NCBI GenBank assembly: GCA_021159265.1
Contig: JAGGSD010000360.1
Coordinates: 1 to 7,600 of the forward strand
Origin: Syntrophobacterales bacterium
GTDB taxonomy: Bacteria; Desulfobacterota; Syntrophia; Syntrophales; UBA6807
Reading direction: 5' to 3'
Length of the DNA: 7,600 nt
Each line of letters opens with the position of its first letter. The stretch's first letter is position 1. The translations under genes and the position numbers were made by a program. This document shows positions 5,890 to 7,600 of this stretch, piece after piece. The notes below the pieces were generated by a model. The model saw nothing but the letters and a program-made list of their open reading frames with translations, made no database searches and was not told the DNA's origin.

Positions 5890-6678
5890 TTATACATTTT
5901 TTATCTCCGGTGTGGCATCCGGATCAAAAGGATTTGTTCTTATGGCAAGGGAAAACAGATAAGGGTAATTATCCTTCAGGTGCTTCATATAGACCAGCCA
6001 TTCCGTGGTTAAAAGAACGTATGCCCTCTCTATGTCGCTGGCGATATGTTTATAATCGGCGTCTTTTAAATCTTTGACATTCTCTCTGTGAGACAGTTCC
6101 TCGGCAAGGTGAAACACAGCCCAGAGGAGGTCTGAAAAAGTGTCATGTTCCAACAACCCGGGATTCTGCAATAAATCGACCATAAAGTATCTTTTACTCA
6201 AAAGAAAGTTTCGGAGTAGCTCCAGGTTTCCCTTTCGAATGTCAATTTCATATTCGTGACCCCTGCAAGCTTTATGCGCGCCGGAAAATTGCTGATCAAG
6301 CCAATCTTTACACGAGGCAAAATCCCCCTTCATTTTTTCGGTATTACGGTCAAATTCGGAGAAAATTCTCAGAAGTTCTGTTCCGATTTCACTGAAAAAG
6401 ACTCCAATAATCATATTAAGTTTGTTCAACTTGGTCTTTTCCGCTCTGTAATTCAGTAATTCGTGTATGATAACGGTAACGAGCAATACTTCGATAAATA
6501 CAAAAGCAATATCCCCTACCATATAAATAAAAATGTGGTGGAGATCTCTGAAGATCAAATAGTGGATAAAATAAAAGAATGCCGACAGCGCAATTAATCC
6601 CGCGCCCCAGAAAAGTTTCCATCTAACAAGTTTCATATGCACTCTTTCTGTTATGCTGAACGGCTGTTCTTGTGTCAT
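5890..6678 (-). CDS. Uncharacterised membrane-anchored helical protein
   Basis: A 262-residue protein of no family I can name. Two adjacent transmembrane helices (about 22-42 and 48-73) form an N-terminal hairpin, followed by a charged run and a long helical soluble domain containing LNKLNMIIGVFFSEIGTELL (84-103), a DLLWAVFHLAEELSHRE segment (183-199) and the C-terminal TTEWLVYMKHLKDNYPYLFSLAIRTNPFDP region. The fold suggests a scaffold or signalling anchor rather than an enzyme, as no catalytic motif is evident. The upstream ATG (6678) overlaps the DUF2400 gene by 56 bases and has only a weak GGA. An alternative ATG at 6636 (248 residues) leaves a 14-base overlap and still retains both helices. 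The overlap implies co-transcription and perhaps translational coupling with the DUF2400 gene. It converges on the methyltransferase gene. Confidence 0.85.
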   Translation of the reverse strand: MTQEQPFSITERVHMKLVRWKLFWGAGLIALSAFFYFIHYLIFRDLHHIFIYMVGDIAFVFIEVLLVTVIIHELLNYRAEKTKLNKLNMIIGVFFSEIGTELLRIFSEFDRNTEKMKGDFASCKDWLDQQFSGAHKACRGHEYEIDIRKGNLELLRNFLLSKRYFMVDLLQNPGLLEHDTFSDLLWAVFHLAEELSHRENVKDLKDADYKHIASDIERAYVLLTTEWLVYMKHLKDNYPYLFSLAIRTNPFDPDATPEIKNV

Positions 6679-7477
6679 ATTCGTCCAAAAAAGACGTAAT
6701 GTTCATATCCTCCCTGATTCCAAGGCGTGTCAGTGAAAAATCATATCGTACCGGGTCGTGCGGAGCTATCTTTCGAAACGCATCTGTTATTTCCAAGGCG
6801 GTTTTCATATCTGCCTGTTTGCGTTTTGTAAATCCGAATGCAAGGCAGATTTTGTGCATATGCGTGTCGAGAGGAATAACGAGTTCTGAAGGAGGTATGT
6901 CATCCCATCCTCCGGGATCGACATCATCACGACGCACCATCCAGCGGAGAAACAGATTGATCCTCTTGCATGCACTCCCCTTTGCGGGTGAAGGCAGCAG
7001 ACTGTTGCTCCGGCAATTAAACCCGCTACTTAGCTCTTTCACAAATTCGGTAATGGCCGGTAAAATCGATTCGCCGTTATTTATAAACCCGGCTTTAAAA
7101 CACGCGTAGAGAGAACCGTATTTCATAATAACGTTTTTCATGCCGAACAGCATTGCCGCAATTTCCTCCCCGGTGGTAAATCTGTGTTTGAAGGAGGAAA
7201 ACGTGCGCAAAAGCGATTTCATGGAGGCAACTTCAAGAAAGCCAAAGGGGGATGGAGTCATTCGATCGAGGATAATTGACCCACTTCTGTTTATCTGGAA
7301 AACTCTGCCATAGGCGAGAGAGGAAGCGATGAGACCGACAATCTCCCGGTCACGAAGATCCTCGTAATCATAGAGAAATTCCAGTGGATCAGGATGCACA
7401 AACTCGCGCATGTTGTACTTTCCGTAGAGATACTCGAGAGTTTCTTCTAAAATTGATGATGAGGTTATGGCATTCAT
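6623..7477 (-). CDS. TIGR02757/DUF2400 family protein
   Basis: A 284-residue protein recognisable as the TIGR02757 (DUF2400) family, a patchily distributed bacterial family without established function. Diagnostic stretches are HPDPLEFLYDYEDLRDREIVGLIASSLAYGRV (28-59), the FLRWMVRRDDVDPGGW block (176-191) and IPLDTHMHKICLAFGF (201-216). The last two, with the preceding KRIN (K171), remind me of the Lys plus Asp-in-LDTH layout of HhH-GPD (endonuclease III-like) DNA glycosylases; this resemblance is my inference, with D204 and K171 as the residues to test. No signal peptide or membrane segment is visible. The ATG at 7475-7477 is preceded by TTAGG with almost no spacing, a weak ribosome site, but the N-terminus LEYLYGKYN fits the family. 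It is first in a two-gene leftward unit, overlapping the next gene. Confidence 0.9.
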   Translation of the reverse strand: MNAITSSSILEETLEYLYGKYNMREFVHPDPLEFLYDYEDLRDREIVGLIASSLAYGRVFQINRSGSIILDRMTPSPFGFLEVASMKSLLRTFSSFKHRFTTGEEIAAMLFGMKNVIMKYGSLYACFKAGFINNGESILPAITEFVKELSSGFNCRSNSLLPSPAKGSACKRINLFLRWMVRRDDVDPGGWDDIPPSELVIPLDTHMHKICLAFGFTKRKQADMKTALEITDAFRKIAPHDPVRYDFSLTRLGIREDMNITSFLDEYDTRTAVQHNRKSAYETC

Positions 7478-7512
7478 CCTAACCCGAACAAGCCGGAAAA
7501 GCTCGAAGCTGA

Positions 7513-7534
7513 AAGCCGCAGCCGTTCACGGCTT
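7513..7534. repeat. Small hairpin upstream of the DUF2400 gene
   Basis: AAGCCG (7513-7518) and CGGCTT (7529-7534) pair around a ten-base loop. Alternatively AGCCG (7520-7524) pairs with CGGCT (7529-7533) around TTCA. It abuts the heptamer array. Its role is unknown. Confidence 0.35.
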
Positions 7535-7600
7535 GAAATTGGAAATTAGAAATTCGGGAGAAAAGCATGGGGCCAAATTTCCAATTTCTATTTTCTAATT
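7535..7600. repeat. Two GAAATTN heptamer arrays in opposite orientations
   Basis: On the plus strand GAAATTG, GAAATTA and GAAATTC run in tandem at 7535-7555. After 19 bases the complementary array appears: AAATTTC, CAATTTC and TATTTTC (7575-7595), with a fourth partial unit reaching the window end. The two arrays together form an interrupted inverted repeat that may continue beyond the window. It resembles dispersed intergenic AT-rich heptamer repeats and lies upstream of the DUF2400 gene. Confidence 0.6.

Noticed and set aside
5745..6077. Rightward 110-codon open frame across the methyltransferase end
   Set aside because: It overlaps two well-supported genes, has no ribosome site, and its product resembles no protein family.
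6672..7109. Rightward 145-codon open frame opposite the DUF2400 gene
   Set aside because: It is antisense to a recognisable conserved family and shows no domain or ribosome site of its own.
7535..7600. CRISPR array
   Set aside because: The units are only seven bases, contiguous and without spacers, and they switch strand.

Overview
The window is moderately AT-rich bacterial DNA with ordinary start and stop codon use. It carries five intact protein-coding genes and one broken transposase. No gene fixes the taxon. The mix of a PreP-type M16C peptidase, a TIGR02757/DUF2400 protein and a degraded IS256-type transposase would fit an anaerobic Gram-negative lineage such as an anammox planctomycete (Brocadiales) or a Desulfobacterota/Nitrospirota genome. 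That is a low-confidence inference from memory of similar proteins.

Layout. Positions 1-345 hold the 3' end of a decayed IS256-family transposase and probably the right tip of the element. This tip runs tail-to-tail into, and overlaps, a leftward membrane-protein gene (322-957). Upstream of that gene lies a leftward Fur-family metalloregulator (1035-1481), and the two look like a regulator-plus-target unit. The intergenic stretch 1482-1805 separates this unit from the rightward peptidase gene. It contains a possible operator, an imperfect stem-loop, a clean head-to-head pair of GTAG-headed hairpins that looks like a REP doublet (REPIN/BIME type), and a possible insertion-sequence tip. The large gene at 1806-4793 encodes a 995-residue presequence-protease-like zinc metallopeptidase. 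It has a GC-rich, in-frame 69-base segment placed in the linker between its two halves.

Positions 4794-5223 are AT-rich and noncoding, ending in a plausible promoter for a SAM-dependent methyltransferase (5224-5871). That gene converges on a leftward overlapping pair: a DUF2400/TIGR02757 protein (6623-7477) followed by an unrecognised two-helix membrane protein (5890-6678). The last 120 bases hold a small hairpin and two arrays of a GAAATTN heptamer in opposite orientations.

Functionally, only the Fur-like regulator with its His/Cys-bearing membrane protein, and the DUF2400 gene with its overlapping membrane gene, look like working units. The peptidase and methyltransferase look like single genes. 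The most notable signals are the in-frame palindromic insertion in the peptidase, the REP-like doublet, and the Fur-linked membrane protein with paired histidines. I see no defence island, CRISPR array, RNA gene or other large novel system here.
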